From contig JAFSJW010000006.1 in assembly GCA_017449265.1 (NCBI GenBank), forward strand, positions 49,558-113,557: 64,000 bases of DNA, in the 5' to 3' direction. Shown here one piece after another: positions 35,631 through 44,252 of the stretch; position 1 is the stretch's first letter; each line of letters begins with the position of its first letter. The position numbers and the translations under genes are program-made. The notes under the pieces were generated by a model. That model did no database searches, was not told the origin of the DNA, and was given only the letters and a program-made list of their open reading frames with translations. This DNA comes from Treponema sp. GTDB lineage: Bacteria; Spirochaetota; Spirochaetia; Treponematales; Treponemataceae.

Positions 35631-36623
35631 ATGCCACTTTACATAAACTATCCCTCATGGATAAAACCAGAGATTTTCCCCGGCGTGCCTGTTCTTGGGC
35701 TTGTGCGCTGGTATGGTCTTATGTACATCTTTGCGTTCGGGACTGCTTTTTTTATTTTGAAAAAGCTCCTTGCGGAAGGCGCGCTTGATTCACGGAAATC
35801 AGACGGAACTCTGGTCAAAGCCACAGAGGACGACATTTTCTCTTTTATCGCTACGGGAATCGTGTTTCTCTTGATTGGGGCGCGCATTTTCTCCACACTT
35901 GTCTACGATACATCTGGTGACTACTGGAGAAAGCCGTGGCTTATTTTCTGGCCGTTCCAGAACGGAAGGTTCACGGGGCTTGCCGGAATGAGCTACCACG
36001 GCGGCTTTATCGGAGGACTTCTGGGAATGGTGTTCTGGTGCGTAAGGCACAATCGCCCAATAATGCGCTGGATTGACGCAATGTGCACGGCTATTCCGCT
36101 CGGATACACATTCGGGCGGTTGGGAAACTTTCTGAACGGAGAGTTGTACGGTCGCATTACGACTATGCCGTGGGGAATGGTGTTCCCTGATGTCCCAAAG
36201 TCGGAGCTTTTTTCGTCCAAAGTCGAATGGGTTGCCGCATTTATGGAAAAAATCGGGATGGAGGCCGGGAACGGGCTTGTTAACCTTCCGCGCCATCCGA
36301 GCCAGCTCTACGAGGCATTCTTCGAGGGGCTTGTTCTCTTCTTGATTATCTGGCTTCTTCACAGAAAAAAGCCTTTCGACGGATTTTCGGGCGGGCTTTA
36401 CACTGTGGGATACGGCCTGTTCAGATTTTTCATCGAGTACTTCAGGGAACCTGATGCAGATATCGGCTATCGGTTCGCTGTTGACTCAAACGCGGCTCTG
36501 TACACTAATTCAAGCCTTTTGAACATATCAACCGGGCAGGTTCTCTGCTTTCTGATGATTCTTGGCGGAATCGGCGTTATCGTGGTGAACTATTTTCTTG
36601 ACAAAAAACGACAGCACACTTGA
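35631..36623 (+). CDS. lgt: Prolipoprotein diacylglyceryl transferase
   Basis: Lgt attaches diacylglycerol from phosphatidylglycerol to the lipobox Cys of prolipoproteins in the inner membrane, the first step of lipoprotein maturation. The 330-residue protein has about seven helices and the signature GRLGNFLNGELYGR. MSYHGGFIGG with the conserved His and HPSQLYEAFFEG are also present. Given the many lipoproteins in this window, a full Lgt is expected. Its last codon overlaps the TTG start of the next gene. Confidence 0.95.
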   Translation: MPLYINYPSWIKPEIFPGVPVLGLVRWYGLMYIFAFGTAFFILKKLLAEGALDSRKSDGTLVKATEDDIFSFIATGIVFLLIGARIFSTLVYDTSGDYWRKPWLIFWPFQNGRFTGLAGMSYHGGFIGGLLGMVFWCVRHNRPIMRWIDAMCTAIPLGYTFGRLGNFLNGELYGRITTMPWGMVFPDVPKSELFSSKVEWVAAFMEKIGMEAGNGLVNLPRHPSQLYEAFFEGLVLFLIIWLLHRKKPFDGFSGGLYTVGYGLFRFFIEYFREPDADIGYRFAVDSNAALYTNSSLLNISTGQVLCFLMILGGIGVIVVNYFLDKKRQHT

Positions 36624-37513
36624 AAATCGTATCAGCACAAAAAATTCCTTCCGAAGAGATTTTTTCCAGCACGAAGGAATTTTTACTTCTGCATGAAAAA
36701 AAATGTGTCTCCCTTTTTGACAGGATTTTGCATCACGAAGTCCGGTTTTTCCTGATTGTTGGCGACTCTTCTGAGCAGGGGCGCGGGCAAGTTGAAGGAG
36801 TTTTTTCGTACTCGGACGGAGGGCAAATCCTTCACTGCCTCAATGCCCCCGAAGCAAACCGTGACTCGTTTTTTCGGATTCTCACAAGTTTTTTTTCCGT
36901 ATTCTCAAAAAAAGCTGATTTTGCGAAATTGTTCAGCGTAATCGGGGAAGCAAAAGGAACAAAAATCATTGAGGATGCTATTTTTACGGCAGCCAGAAAA
37001 GTTCCTGTTAGTTACGAGGACTCCTATTTTTTTGAACTGAACGATTTTGCTCCGATTGTTGAAAGAAAAGAGTCTTTTCAGATTGAGATTGCGAACATGA
37101 ATTTTTTTGATGAGTTGAAGCCTGTTCAGAAAGCATATGAGGAGGAGGAAGTTCTGGGCGAATCCCAAGAGTTCAATCCTGCCGTTTCAGCTTTTCTTCT
37201 GAAAAAAGCTTTGAGCAGAAACGCTTTGTTCGTCGCACTTTCGGGCAGAAAAATCGTTGGAAAGGCCGCACTGAATGCCGTAGGCGAGAATTATGTCCAG
37301 ATTGGGGGCGTTTACACTGTCCCCGAATTCAGAAAAAAAGGCATCGCAAAGTCGCTTGTTCAAAAAATCATCAGTGAGAAAACTTCTTCTGGAAAGAAAA
37401 TCGTTCTTTTTGCAAAGAAAAAAAATCTTCCTGCCCAGAAATTATATGAATCGTGTGGATTTGAGAGATTCGGTGAGTTCAGAATCTGCTACTACAGGAC
37501 GGACAGGGCATGA
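36620..37513 (+). CDS. GNAT-family N-acetyltransferase
   Basis: A 297-residue protein with a GNAT fold in its C-terminal half: VQIGGVYTVPEFRKKGIAKS is the acetyl-CoA pyrophosphate-binding motif, and NLPAQKLYESCGFERFGEF the end of the fold. The N-terminal half (HHEVRFFLIVGDSSEQG) may be a second, degenerate GNAT domain. The start is TTG, forming TTGA with the lgt stop, so it probably depends on translational coupling. The next gene also overlaps by four bases. Substrate unknown. Confidence 0.8.
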   Translation: MKIVSAQKIPSEEIFSSTKEFLLLHEKKCVSLFDRILHHEVRFFLIVGDSSEQGRGQVEGVFSYSDGGQILHCLNAPEANRDSFFRILTSFFSVFSKKADFAKLFSVIGEAKGTKIIEDAIFTAARKVPVSYEDSYFFELNDFAPIVERKESFQIEIANMNFFDELKPVQKAYEEEEVLGESQEFNPAVSAFLLKKALSRNALFVALSGRKIVGKAALNAVGENYVQIGGVYTVPEFRKKGIAKSLVQKIISEKTSSGKKIVLFAKKKNLPAQKLYESCGFERFGEFRICYYRTDRA

Positions 37514-38436
37514 TTCTATTTGCATCGGGGCGGACGGACATTCCCGCATTTTACTCAAAATGGTTCTCAAACAGAATAAAAGAAGGTTTCGTCAATGTGC
37601 GCAATCCGTATTTTCCGCAGAAAGTCACGCGCTATGAGCTTGACCCGCATGTCGTTGACTGCATCGTGTTCTGCACGAAAAATCCGCGCCCGATGATAGA
37701 ATATTTGGATGACCTGGAAGAATTCGGGATTTATTTTTTCGTCACGATAACGCCTTATGAAAAGGACATAGAGCCGAATGTTCCCGAAAAATCCATAGTC
37801 ATGGATGATTTTATCGAGCTTTCCGAGCGTCTTGGAAAAAACCGCATCTGCTGGCGTTATGACCCGATTCTTGTGACGGAAAAATATTCGCCTGCGTTCC
37901 ACATAAGGGAATTCCGAAAAATGTGCGAGAAACTTTCTCCTTTTACGGACAGGTGCATTATCAGCTTTGTTGATTTGTACTCCAAGACAAAGCGGAATTT
38001 TCCCGAGCTTAAAGAAGTTTCTGAGCAAGACCAGCTCTTTATTGCGCAGACTTTTTCCGCAATTGCCAGCCGGCTGAATATGCGCGTGGAGTCGTGCGCC
38101 GAAAAAATAGACCTGAGCGGCTGCGGCGTGGAAAAGGGCGGTTGTGTAACAAAAGAAATCATCGAAAGCGCGACCGGAATTCATCTTCTGGAAAAAAGGC
38201 CGCAGCATCTTAGGAAATATTGCGACTGCCTTCCTATGCGGGACATTGCGCACTACAACTGCTGCCCGCATTTGTGCCGCTATTGCTACGCGAACTATGA
38301 CGCAAAGTCGGTGGAAAAAAATTTCGCGCTCCACGATGATGAATCTCCGTTTCTGATTGGAAACTCACTTCCAGATGACGAAGTGACCGTGGCAAAAATG
38401 GAAAGCTTCCGAGATATGCAGCTGCGGCTGTTCTGA
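37510..38436 (+). CDS. DUF1848 protein with C-terminal Cys cluster
   Basis: The 308-residue protein matches the DUF1848 pattern: FASGRTDIPAFYSKWF at the start, VDCIVFCTKNPRPM, FFVTITPYEKDIEPNVP and RYDPILVT. Near the C-terminus is a Cys-rich segment (KYCDCLPMRDIAHYNCCPH then CRYCYANYD), which looks like an iron-sulphur site of the kind seen in radical-SAM relatives such as spore photoproduct lyase. The biochemical role is unknown. It overlaps the GNAT gene by four bases. Confidence 0.85.
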   Translation: MILFASGRTDIPAFYSKWFSNRIKEGFVNVRNPYFPQKVTRYELDPHVVDCIVFCTKNPRPMIEYLDDLEEFGIYFFVTITPYEKDIEPNVPEKSIVMDDFIELSERLGKNRICWRYDPILVTEKYSPAFHIREFRKMCEKLSPFTDRCIISFVDLYSKTKRNFPELKEVSEQDQLFIAQTFSAIASRLNMRVESCAEKIDLSGCGVEKGGCVTKEIIESATGIHLLEKRPQHLRKYCDCLPMRDIAHYNCCPHLCRYCYANYDAKSVEKNFALHDDESPFLIGNSLPDDEVTVAKMESFRDMQLRLF

Positions 38437-38437
38437 G

Positions 38438-38632
38438 TTCGGAACGGATTCTGACCTGGCTGTTTTGGTCTGCTCGCTCGGAAAAATTCAGAGAGCTGAC
38501 ATTTCCGAGTACACCTTCGAGGAGGACACAATAGCTTCTGAAATCGTAACTGATTCAAAGCTACCAAAAGATGATTTCAATCCTACGACAACAAAAAACT
38601 TCCCTAGCCATGCCGCGGGATTTTCACAATGA
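38438..38632 (+). pseudogene. Possible coding remnant (C-terminal fragment, no start)
   Basis: After the DUF1848 stop an open frame without a start codon runs for 64 codons, reading LAVLVCSLGKIQRADISEY and then FEEDTIASEIVTDSKLPKDD before its stop inside the end of the minus-strand gene. The composition is protein-like, with acidic and basic residues balanced, and unlike the antisense of a gene. I do not recognise the family. A chance open frame remains possible. Confidence 0.35.
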
Positions 38633-39749
38633 ATCTGTCTCCGTCCTTGTCGTCAATAAGAAGCAAGGACGGCTCTTCTTTGATTGCGCGGCGGACTCCA
38701 GAGCCAAGCCCGCGATATTTCATAATCTTTGAGCTGAACGAAACGACAAGATTGTTCCGCACAACAGCATTCCCAAATTTGATGTTCTCGATTGTAAGAC
38801 TGTTCGGCAATGAGCCGGGGCTTGTGATTTCGATTCTGTCATCAAAAATCAGCAGGTTGATTGAGGCGTTCTTTGAATAATCACGGTGAGTAAGGGCGTT
38901 CTGTAAAAGTTCCTCAAGCGCGATTTTTGAGACTTCAAGAATTCCCGTTGAATTGAAATTCTGCCCCGCCTGCACATGATGAAGGTTTCGGGTCAAGAAG
39001 CTCATGCCGCGCTCAAACTGCTGCGGGATTGTGCCTGTGATGTCCTCGCTGTCGCGGTAGTCCGTTCCAGAAATGTCCGTGCCAAAAAAACTCACCGCTT
39101 TTATGCAGAAAACAGGACGATATTTCTGCGGCTTTTTGGCGAAGAAAAGCATTCCGCCCAAAGTAAGCCTTCCGTTATTAAGGATATTGAGATTCTTGTA
39201 CAATTGCTCAGGCGGAAGGTCATTTTCAGAATCTCCGATTTTTTCAAGATATTCTTTGATTCTGTCAGTGTCTATGTCTTCGATTGATGTTCCAGGAACA
39301 ACCAGTTCATCGGCAAAAAGCAATCCGTTCTGCTGAAAAAGCCGGATTTGTTCGTTATTGTCGGTAAGTTTGCGCTTGTCGCTTCCTTGTTTTACCCAAA
39401 TTGTACCATTTCTGTCTTTATACGGCTTTGAAGTTCCTTCTTCAACGGAAACAAGAAGAATACATTTTTCGTCAAGCTCAACGACTTCCGTAGTGATGAA
39501 AATTTGAGGCTTTACAAAATCATTTGCTATATTCGCAAGTGCGTTTCCAGTTTCTTGTAGCTTGGCATAATCTAGCCCGATTACAGTTCCTGTTTTGTCT
39601 TCAATTCCGAACAAGATGATTCCGCCCTTTGAATTTGCAAACGCTATCATTTCTGCGGCAATGCTGTCGTTATTGTCGAGTTTTTGCTTGAACTGAACTT
39701 TGCTTGTTTCGCCCTGACTAACAATTTTGCGTAATTCTTCCTGTTCCAT
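38604..39749 (-). CDS. AlbA_2-domain ATP-binding protein (putative transcriptional regulator)
   Basis: The 381-residue protein has an N-terminal AlbA_2 (Schlafen-type) domain: ETSKVQFKQKLDNNDSIAAE and IAFANSKGGIILFGIEDKTG. A C-terminal GHKL ATPase-like domain follows (LEELLQNALTHRDYSKN, IEITSPGSLPNS). Proteins of this build are annotated as divergent-AAA or ATP-dependent regulators and are common near mobile DNA and defence genes. No wing-helix domain could be recognised at the C-terminus. The gene stands alone between a coding remnant and transketolase. Confidence 0.82.
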   Translation of the reverse strand: MEQEELRKIVSQGETSKVQFKQKLDNNDSIAAEMIAFANSKGGIILFGIEDKTGTVIGLDYAKLQETGNALANIANDFVKPQIFITTEVVELDEKCILLVSVEEGTSKPYKDRNGTIWVKQGSDKRKLTDNNEQIRLFQQNGLLFADELVVPGTSIEDIDTDRIKEYLEKIGDSENDLPPEQLYKNLNILNNGRLTLGGMLFFAKKPQKYRPVFCIKAVSFFGTDISGTDYRDSEDITGTIPQQFERGMSFLTRNLHHVQAGQNFNSTGILEVSKIALEELLQNALTHRDYSKNASINLLIFDDRIEITSPGSLPNSLTIENIKFGNAVVRNNLVVSFSSKIMKYRGLGSGVRRAIKEEPSLLLIDDKDGDRFIVKIPRHG

Positions 39750-39796
39750 AGAAAAAGAATTATAATGGAAGAATTAACTTATGTCACTTCGACTTG

Positions 39797-39826
39797 GACA
39801 GGAGAAGCCATTGGACTTCTCCTGCC
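39797..39826 (-). terminator. Hairpin after transketolase
   Basis: CAGGAGAAG (39799-39807) and CTTCTCCTG (39816-39824) pair perfectly around eight bases, just past the tkt stop on the minus strand. No T-run follows. Confidence 0.45.
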
Positions 39827-39831
39827 AGAAC

Positions 39832-41805
39832 TTACTGCATAATCAGTTCAGCAAGTTTATCAGCCGTGAAGCCGAATTCTTCAGCAACTTTCTTTCCCGG
39901 ACCCGAATCTCCGAATCTGTCGATTGTGAACAAATCCTTTTTGTTTGAGACATAGAATTCCCAGCCGTTTCTTACACCGGCCTCCGCTACAATTACACGG
40001 CCCGAGCCAAGAATTGACTTCTGGAAATCATCGCTCTGGCTTTCAAAAAGTTTTTTGTCTAGGACAGAAACAACACGCACTGATTTTCCGGTAACTTTTG
40101 CCTTAGCCTCAAGCGCCATGCTAACCTCAGAGCCTGTTGCAACAACAGTAACATCAGCATTTCCTGTTCCGCTAACGATGTAAGCTCCTTTCTTTATAGT
40201 TTCCCGCCAGTTTTTATCCTCTTTCTCGTAGACAGGAACATTCTGCCTTGTGAGCGCGAACAAAACAGGATGGTCTTTAGCCTGCATTGCAATATGCCAT
40301 GCCGCAGCAGTCTCCTCCGCATCCCCAGGACGAAGCACTTGAAGGCCCGGTATTGCGCGCAAAGAAGCAAGATGCTCTATAGGCTGGTGCGTAGGTCCGT
40401 CCTCGCCAACAAAAATAGAGTCATGGGTAAGGTCATAGATTACAGGCATCTTCATAATGCTTGCAAGGCGGATAGACGGGCGCATATAATCTGAGAACAC
40501 AAGGTATGTCGCAACATAAGGGCGGATTCCGCCATGCGCTGCCATACCGAGCGCAATGCTTGCCATACCGAATTCGCGTATTCCGTATTCGATTGAGCGT
40601 CCTGCACGATTCTCAGGCGTGTATGTTCCGCCGTCGCATTTCATTCCCGATTTGTTAGAGCCTTTCAAGTCTGCCGAGCCGCCAACCAGATATGAGTACT
40701 GCTCGCCCATGAGATTTATCATGTCACCGGAGGCAGTTCTTGTCGCAACTTGCTTTCCGACTTCGTATGACGGATCGTTCGCATGTGAGTCGCCGTCCGC
40801 AACACCAATCTGGCTTGCGTTCCACTGCTCGGCGAGCTTTGGGTTCTCTTTTGCCCACGCATCGAATGTTTTCTTCCACTCAGCTTCTTTTTCGGCGAAA
40901 GCATTTTTCTTGTCGGCGAAATATTTGTATGCCTCTGGCTCAACATGGAAGAATTCGTTCGGGTCAAGCCCCAGGTTTTTCTTTGTTTCGGCAACATCAG
41001 CATCGCCAAGCGGCTCTCCGTGAACTGCCGGAGTTCCCTGTTTTGGTGCGAATTTTCCGATTATTGATTTGAGCATTATGAGCGTAGGCTTGTTCTTCTC
41101 GGCCTTAGCTTCCTCAACGAGCTTTACGATATTCTCCACATCGTACATATCGCCTTTGAGAACCTGCCAGCCATAAGCCTCGTATCTTTTTCCGATGTCC
41201 TCGGTAAAAGTGATGTCAGTAGAGCCATCGATTGAGATTTTGTTCTGGTCATAGAAAACGATGAGCTTTCCGAGTTTGTTGTGACCTGCAAAAGAGCTTG
41301 CTTCGGAAGAAACGCCCTCCTCAAGGCATCCTTCTCCGACGAGCGCGTAAGTGTAGTGGTCAACGATTTTATGATTTGCAGTATTGTATTTTGCAGCAAG
41401 AATTGATTCAGCGAGAGCCTCGCCCACGGCCAAGGCGATTCCCTGTCCTAGCGGCCCTGACGTGTTCTCGATTCCGTCCGTCCAGCCGAACTCCGGATGC
41501 CCCGGACATTTTGAGCCTACCTGACGGAATGCTTTTATGTCATCGATTGAGATTTTGTACCCGCTCAGGTGAAGGATTGAGTACAAAAGCATTGAGCCGT
41601 GTCCTGCAGACAGCAAGAATCTGTCCCTGTCAACCCATTTGGAGTCCGCCGGGTTATGTTTCAGGATTTCTCCGTATAAAACGGCGGCAAGTTCCGCGCA
41701 ACCAAGCGGAAGCCCTGGATGACCAGACTTTGCCTTTTGAATGGCATCTATGCTCAGAGTTCGCACAGATTTTGCAGCAGCAGCAATGCCAGTTAAATTC
41801 ATCAT
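39832..41805 (-). CDS. tkt: Transketolase
   Basis: Thiamine-diphosphate enzyme of 657 residues that moves two-carbon ketol units in the non-oxidative pentose phosphate pathway. Motifs: KSGHPGLPLGCAELAAVLYG, LSAGHGSMLLYSILHL, ALVGEGCLEEGVSSEA ending in FYDQNKISIDG (TPP and magnesium site; the usual GDG is GEG here), EYGIREFGMASIALG, and FVGEDGPTHQPIEHLASLRA. Length is standard. Upstream lies a long hairpin element that also ends the ptsN transcript. Confidence 0.95.
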   Translation of the reverse strand: MMNLTGIAAAAKSVRTLSIDAIQKAKSGHPGLPLGCAELAAVLYGEILKHNPADSKWVDRDRFLLSAGHGSMLLYSILHLSGYKISIDDIKAFRQVGSKCPGHPEFGWTDGIENTSGPLGQGIALAVGEALAESILAAKYNTANHKIVDHYTYALVGEGCLEEGVSSEASSFAGHNKLGKLIVFYDQNKISIDGSTDITFTEDIGKRYEAYGWQVLKGDMYDVENIVKLVEEAKAEKNKPTLIMLKSIIGKFAPKQGTPAVHGEPLGDADVAETKKNLGLDPNEFFHVEPEAYKYFADKKNAFAEKEAEWKKTFDAWAKENPKLAEQWNASQIGVADGDSHANDPSYEVGKQVATRTASGDMINLMGEQYSYLVGGSADLKGSNKSGMKCDGGTYTPENRAGRSIEYGIREFGMASIALGMAAHGGIRPYVATYLVFSDYMRPSIRLASIMKMPVIYDLTHDSIFVGEDGPTHQPIEHLASLRAIPGLQVLRPGDAEETAAAWHIAMQAKDHPVLFALTRQNVPVYEKEDKNWRETIKKGAYIVSGTGNADVTVVATGSEVSMALEAKAKVTGKSVRVVSVLDKKLFESQSDDFQKSILGSGRVIVAEAGVRNGWEFYVSNKKDLFTIDRFGDSGPGKKVAEEFGFTADKLAELIMQ

Positions 41806-41824
41806 AAGTACCTCACTTTTTATT

Positions 41825-41936
41825 AAGGAAACTTCAAAAAACTTCAGTTTTTTGAAGTTCTAACCTTTAAAATCGCGTCCAGCAAAGGCTGGACAACGGG
41901 TATCTCGGAAAACTAACAGAGTTTTTCGAGATACCC
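41825..41936. repeat. Long hairpin element, variant copy I (three hairpins)
   Basis: Hairpin one: CTTCAAAAAAC with GTTTTTTGAAG around TTCA. Hairpin two: GTCCAGC with GCTGGAC around AAAG. Hairpin three: GGGTATCTCGGAAAAC with GTTTTTCGAGATACCC, 16 bp. It ends exactly at the ptsN stop. The layout equals that of copies A-C, with different stem sequences. Confidence 0.7.
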
Positions 41937-42389
41937 CTAATTTATGAATGATGTCAGAGTTTTTAAATCAGAATGAGCCTCAAGAGCTTTTCTGAAATCA
42001 GAACGCTTGAAAAGCGCGGCAAGCTGCACAATCATCTGCTGATGAAAATGCACATTCGATGAAAGAATCAGGAACATGACGAAAACTTTGCGCCCGTCAG
42101 GAGCGTTCATGTCCAGCGGCTCTTTCAGGTAGCAGATTGCAATCTGCTGATCCTCGCTGTCCGCTACGATAGGCGTTTTTGAATGTGGGATTGCGATTCC
42201 GTTCCCAACGGCAGTAGTGTTTATTGATTCGCGGGCGCAGAGCGCGTCGTACAGCTCGTTTGCAGAAAGACCTTTCGGAAGTTTTATAGTATTGCAGATT
42301 GACTTGAAAACTTCTTCAACACTTCTTCCTGATACGCTTTTGTGAAGCCCGCCATTTTCAAAAATAGAAGATAAAAAAATATTCTCCAT
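41937..42389 (-). CDS. ptsN: PTS IIA (nitrogen/fructose type) protein
   Basis: This 150-residue soluble protein has the phosphorylatable His in GNGIAIPHSKTP and the usual end (HQQMIVQLAALFKRSDFRKAL). In spirochaetes such IIA-Ntr-like proteins occur without sugar permeases and act in regulation. The ATG at 42389 has GGGGA six bases upstream; the longer open frame would run back into palindromic element B. The stop is followed immediately by element I. The gene for the unknown 486-residue protein lies upstream in the same direction, with element B between. Confidence 0.88.
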   Translation of the reverse strand: MENIFLSSIFENGGLHKSVSGRSVEEVFKSICNTIKLPKGLSANELYDALCARESINTTAVGNGIAIPHSKTPIVADSEDQQIAICYLKEPLDMNAPDGRKVFVMFLILSSNVHFHQQMIVQLAALFKRSDFRKALEAHSDLKTLTSFIN

Positions 42390-42406
42390 TATGTTCCCCG
42401 CTTTAT

Positions 42407-42530
42407 TAGAGCTGTTCGGAAACCTCAGTTTTCCGAACAGCAACCTTAGAAATTCTGTAATTTTGCAAGGCTTTAGCCTGAAAAATTACGCAAGACCAGT
42501 GAGGAAACAATAGGTTTCCGAACAGGTCTA
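42407..42530. repeat. Long (124 bp) three-hairpin palindromic element, copy B
   Basis: It starts TAGAGCTGTTCGGAAAC and ends GTTTCCGAACAGGTCTA. The inner hairpin GTAATTTT with AAAATTAC encloses GGCTTTAGCC. It touches the stop codon of the minus-strand gene at 42531 directly. Copy A at 7354-7475 is almost identical. Confidence 0.88.
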
Positions 42531-43991
42531 TTAGATTACGGCAAATTTCTTGCCCCTTATGCGATTCATTGCGGAAATCAGGGGCAGCCGTATTTCTTCA
42601 AATTTGAATTCCATTCCCTCTACGGAAAGCTCCATCGCGGAAAGTTCTTCATCTTCGACTTTTTCATTTTCGGCTGAAAGCGTCTCAAGCATTTGGAATA
42701 TATGGGCATACAGCTGGGACAGAACTATAAGCTCTGTCTGGGGCAGCGAATGAACATCGCCGTCCTCAAAATCAAGCTCGCTCATCAAAAGCTCCACCTC
42801 TTTGAAAAGCTGCAAAGCCCTATGCCTTATTGCTCCGAATGCAAAGTCCGCGAACCAGTTATACTGATTGCGAATTATAGCACTTCGGTTTTGAATCTGC
42901 AATGAAATATAGTCTTTTTCTGATGTAGTCAAGTTCATTGCCGCAGGAAGAATCTTGTTTATTATTGTGGAGAAATCGTTCTTTTTCTCAAAGAGAGTAT
43001 CTTTCAGGTAGCAGTCTATCAGGAAATCGGGGGCAAAAACGATGTCGTTCTTCACCTGACAAGGCAGATTTCCTATCATATTCTCGTTCCATCTGCCAAC
43101 GGCCGGAATTTCCTCGCCGCGCCGCCAGAGCCGTGTCTCAACGCCGAAAAGCTGCATCCGCACTTTCTCAGACCAGCGTAAAAACTCATGGATTGACGCG
43201 CAGTCGGGCACGCACAATGTTTTTCTGTTCTCATAGAACACTTTTGCAAGCTGTTCCTCCATAGTCGCACACGGTCCGATTCTGTCAAAGCTCTTGAGCA
43301 TGGCTTCTTCCAGCGTCTCAAACCATTCGGCTTGGGCAAATTTTTGAGAACTTTGCTGAACTGGGGTAAGTGTGTGGTACAGGAACGGAAAGATTTCAAC
43401 TATGCCCTCAGCCCAGTCCTTGACGCGGCACAAAAATCTATCCCCGAACTTAAAATCGGTGAGCCGTATGATTTCTTCGATTGAAACTCCGGTCAGCTTG
43501 ACCTGCCCGGAAAGCTCGCATCCGTTCTCAATAATGCGCAGCTTCTTGTTCACAGGGTCTGACGCAATGTACTGAACAGCATATTCATCTCCGTAAAGCG
43601 TGAAAAGCTCCCGGGCGGTGTTGCAGTCAGTCTCAAGGATTTTTGACGGCAGTATCTGGCCCATAAATTCGAATTTCAGCTCGTTCGGCAAAAGCTCAAA
43701 ATTCACGAACGGAATGCACCTGTCCCCTGCGGCAAAGCATTTCTGCTCGACTTCCTGCCAAGTCGGAAAAATACTGAAAATTTTGTCCGTGAACGCTCCT
43801 GCCCGCGTTATGAAATATTTTTTTTCAAGAGGGAAGATAAAAGGTTCTGTTTCAAGATATTCGTACAGTTCTTTTTGGGAAACCTTTATTCCATACTGTG
43901 CCAGGAGCTTTTTCAAATCTTTTTCCGTGAACGGATAAAGATAAGATTTTGAGAATTCTTCAAAAAAACAAAATTTCAACGATGATGCCAT
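42531..43991 (-). CDS. Conserved-looking cytoplasmic protein of unknown function
   Basis: The 486-residue protein has no signal peptide or membrane helix. The first 90 residues look like a winged-helix or similar small domain (FTEKDLKKLLAQYGIKVS then PLEKKYFITRAGAF). The middle contains FKFGDRFLCRVKDWAEGI, which could be an S1- or SH3-like barrel, and the end is helical and acidic. I recognise no family. It sits upstream of ptsN on the same strand. The ATG at 43991 is preferred: a promoter TTGACG, 18 bp, TATCTT predicts transcription beginning on that ATG, and the TTG at 44027 suggested by the open frame is part of this -35 box. Confidence 0.7.
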   Translation of the reverse strand: MASSLKFCFFEEFSKSYLYPFTEKDLKKLLAQYGIKVSQKELYEYLETEPFIFPLEKKYFITRAGAFTDKIFSIFPTWQEVEQKCFAAGDRCIPFVNFELLPNELKFEFMGQILPSKILETDCNTARELFTLYGDEYAVQYIASDPVNKKLRIIENGCELSGQVKLTGVSIEEIIRLTDFKFGDRFLCRVKDWAEGIVEIFPFLYHTLTPVQQSSQKFAQAEWFETLEEAMLKSFDRIGPCATMEEQLAKVFYENRKTLCVPDCASIHEFLRWSEKVRMQLFGVETRLWRRGEEIPAVGRWNENMIGNLPCQVKNDIVFAPDFLIDCYLKDTLFEKKNDFSTIINKILPAAMNLTTSEKDYISLQIQNRSAIIRNQYNWFADFAFGAIRHRALQLFKEVELLMSELDFEDGDVHSLPQTELIVLSQLYAHIFQMLETLSAENEKVEDEELSAMELSVEGMEFKFEEIRLPLISAMNRIRGKKFAVI

Positions 43992-43997
43992 ATATTT

Positions 43998-44027
43998 AAG
44001 ATAGCTTATAAAGTATAAATTCGTCAA
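43998..44027 (-). promoter_or_regulatory. Promoter of the unknown gene at 42531-43991, predicted leaderless
   Basis: Minus strand TTGACG (44027-44022), 18 bp, TATCTT (44003-43998). The start site seven bases on is the A of the ATG. Confidence 0.5.
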
Positions 44028-44090
44028 ATTCTCTATAAATAAGGGAATCAGATTTTAATTCAAATTTAGCACAAAAATTGATTTGTGAGT

Positions 44091-44096
44091 TATAAT
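44091..44096 (+). promoter_or_regulatory. -10 box upstream of the LacI-domain chemoreceptor gene
   Basis: TATAAT lies immediately before element C. If used, the mRNA leader is about 150 bases long and contains the whole three-hairpin element. I see no strong -35 box at the right distance. Confidence 0.4.
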
Positions 44097-44219
44097 AGAT
44101 ATGTTCGGAAACATCAGTTTTCCGAACACGAACTTTAAAGGAATGCAAGTTTTGCAAGGCTTTAGCCTGAAAAACTTGACGAATTGTGAGGAAACTTAAA
44201 GAGTTTCCGAACAGGTCTA
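44096..44219. repeat. Long (124 bp) three-hairpin palindromic element, copy C
   Basis: It starts TAGATATGTTCGGAAAC and ends GTTTCCGAACAGGTCTA. Its central stem is CAAGTTTT with AAAACTTG, where copies A and B have GTAATTTT with AAAATTAC; the nested GGCTTTAGCC is unchanged. Unlike A and B it lies between divergent genes, in the likely leader of the gene at 44253. Confidence 0.88.
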
Positions 44220-44252
44220 ATAATTTAGTTTTATTGAAAAAAGGACTGAACT

